The notes under the pieces were generated by a model. The model had not been told where the DNA came from. It saw nothing but the letters and a program-made list of their open reading frames with translations, and made no database searches. From a virus: 37,597 bases of DNA. Positions 37,460 through 37,597 of the stretch are shown piece by piece. The stretch lies in the IMG/VR virus record IMGVR_UViG_3300013103_000028, positions 1 through 37,597 of that record; one strand, written 5' to 3'. Numbering within the stretch: the stretch's first letter is position 1; each line of letters starts with the position of its first letter. Position numbers and translations under genes: made by a program.

Positions 37460-37597
37460 AGGTAGGTAGACTTCCCTGTCCCTAGTAGGTAGACTTCCCT
37501 GTCCCTAGTAGGTAGACTTCCCTGTCCCTAGTAGGTAGACTTCCCTGTCCCTAGTAGGTAGACTTCCCTGTCCCTAGTAGGTAGACTTCCCTGTCCC
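37460..37597. repeat. 23-bp tandem repeat array running off the window
   Basis: Six copies of TAGACTTCCCTGTCCC begin at 37467, 37490, 37513, 37536, 37559 and 37582, with TAGTAGG linkers. The window ends exactly at the end of a unit. It belongs to the same repeat family as the arrays at 36033 and 36789. The true array length cannot be seen here. Confidence 0.9.

Noticed and set aside
36789-37597. Regular repeats that could be taken for a CRISPR array
   Set aside because: Units of 31 and 23 bp follow each other directly with no unique spacers, and no cas genes are present.

Overview
The window is most likely the replication and early-gene region of a large double-stranded DNA bacteriophage or phage-like plasmid. 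Every gene I can support lies on the minus strand, genes overlap or abut by a few bases (ATGA, GTGA and TGATG junctions), most starts have strong Shine-Dalgarno sequences, and an almost complete phage-style replisome is present. No capsid, tail, portal or terminase gene is seen. The DNA is AT-rich, uses the standard bacterial code (TGA is a working stop), and has consensus sigma-70 promoters. The host cannot be named from the sequence.

Right to left, in the direction of transcription. 34.9-37.6 kb: short genes packed as promoter-gene-terminator units separated by noncoding tandem arrays, then a 1.3-kb noncoding block with a G-rich tract, five copies of a 32-bp repeat and about 19 GATC sites, nearly all GATCTA. 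29.5-34.7 kb: many small early-type hypothetical genes, including a small paralogous family, some zinc-ribbon-like proteins, tiny membrane proteins and one 363-aa protein. 22.3-29.5 kb: sigma-like factor, SF2 helicase, CHC2/TOPRIM primase, a large winged-helix replication initiator with an internal CTAG-rich candidate origin, and a DnaB-like helicase. 21.4-22.3 kb: a truncated KdsD-like SIS protein and a secreted 3D-domain protein.

15.6-21.4 kb holds the most unusual set: two spore-photoproduct-lyase-like radical SAM enzymes flanking a fold-type-II PLP enzyme, followed by an unknown protein and a GNAT/DUF2156-like acyl or aminoacyl transferase. With the TET-associated-glycosyltransferase-like protein at 9.8 kb, this suggests a DNA base hypermodification pathway (inference).

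0-15.4 kb: sliding clamp, a DnaE-type polymerase III alpha subunit fused to a family-4-like uracil-DNA glycosylase, a glycosyltransferase, a dihydroorotate-dehydrogenase-like flavoprotein of different base composition, clamp loader, UvsY-like mediator, gp32-like SSB, RecA, a PD-(D/E)XK nuclease, a Mre11-Rad50 system in which Rad50 is split into separate genes, and a partial Dam-type adenine methylase. Together these genes would copy, recombine, repair and probably chemically modify the phage DNA.
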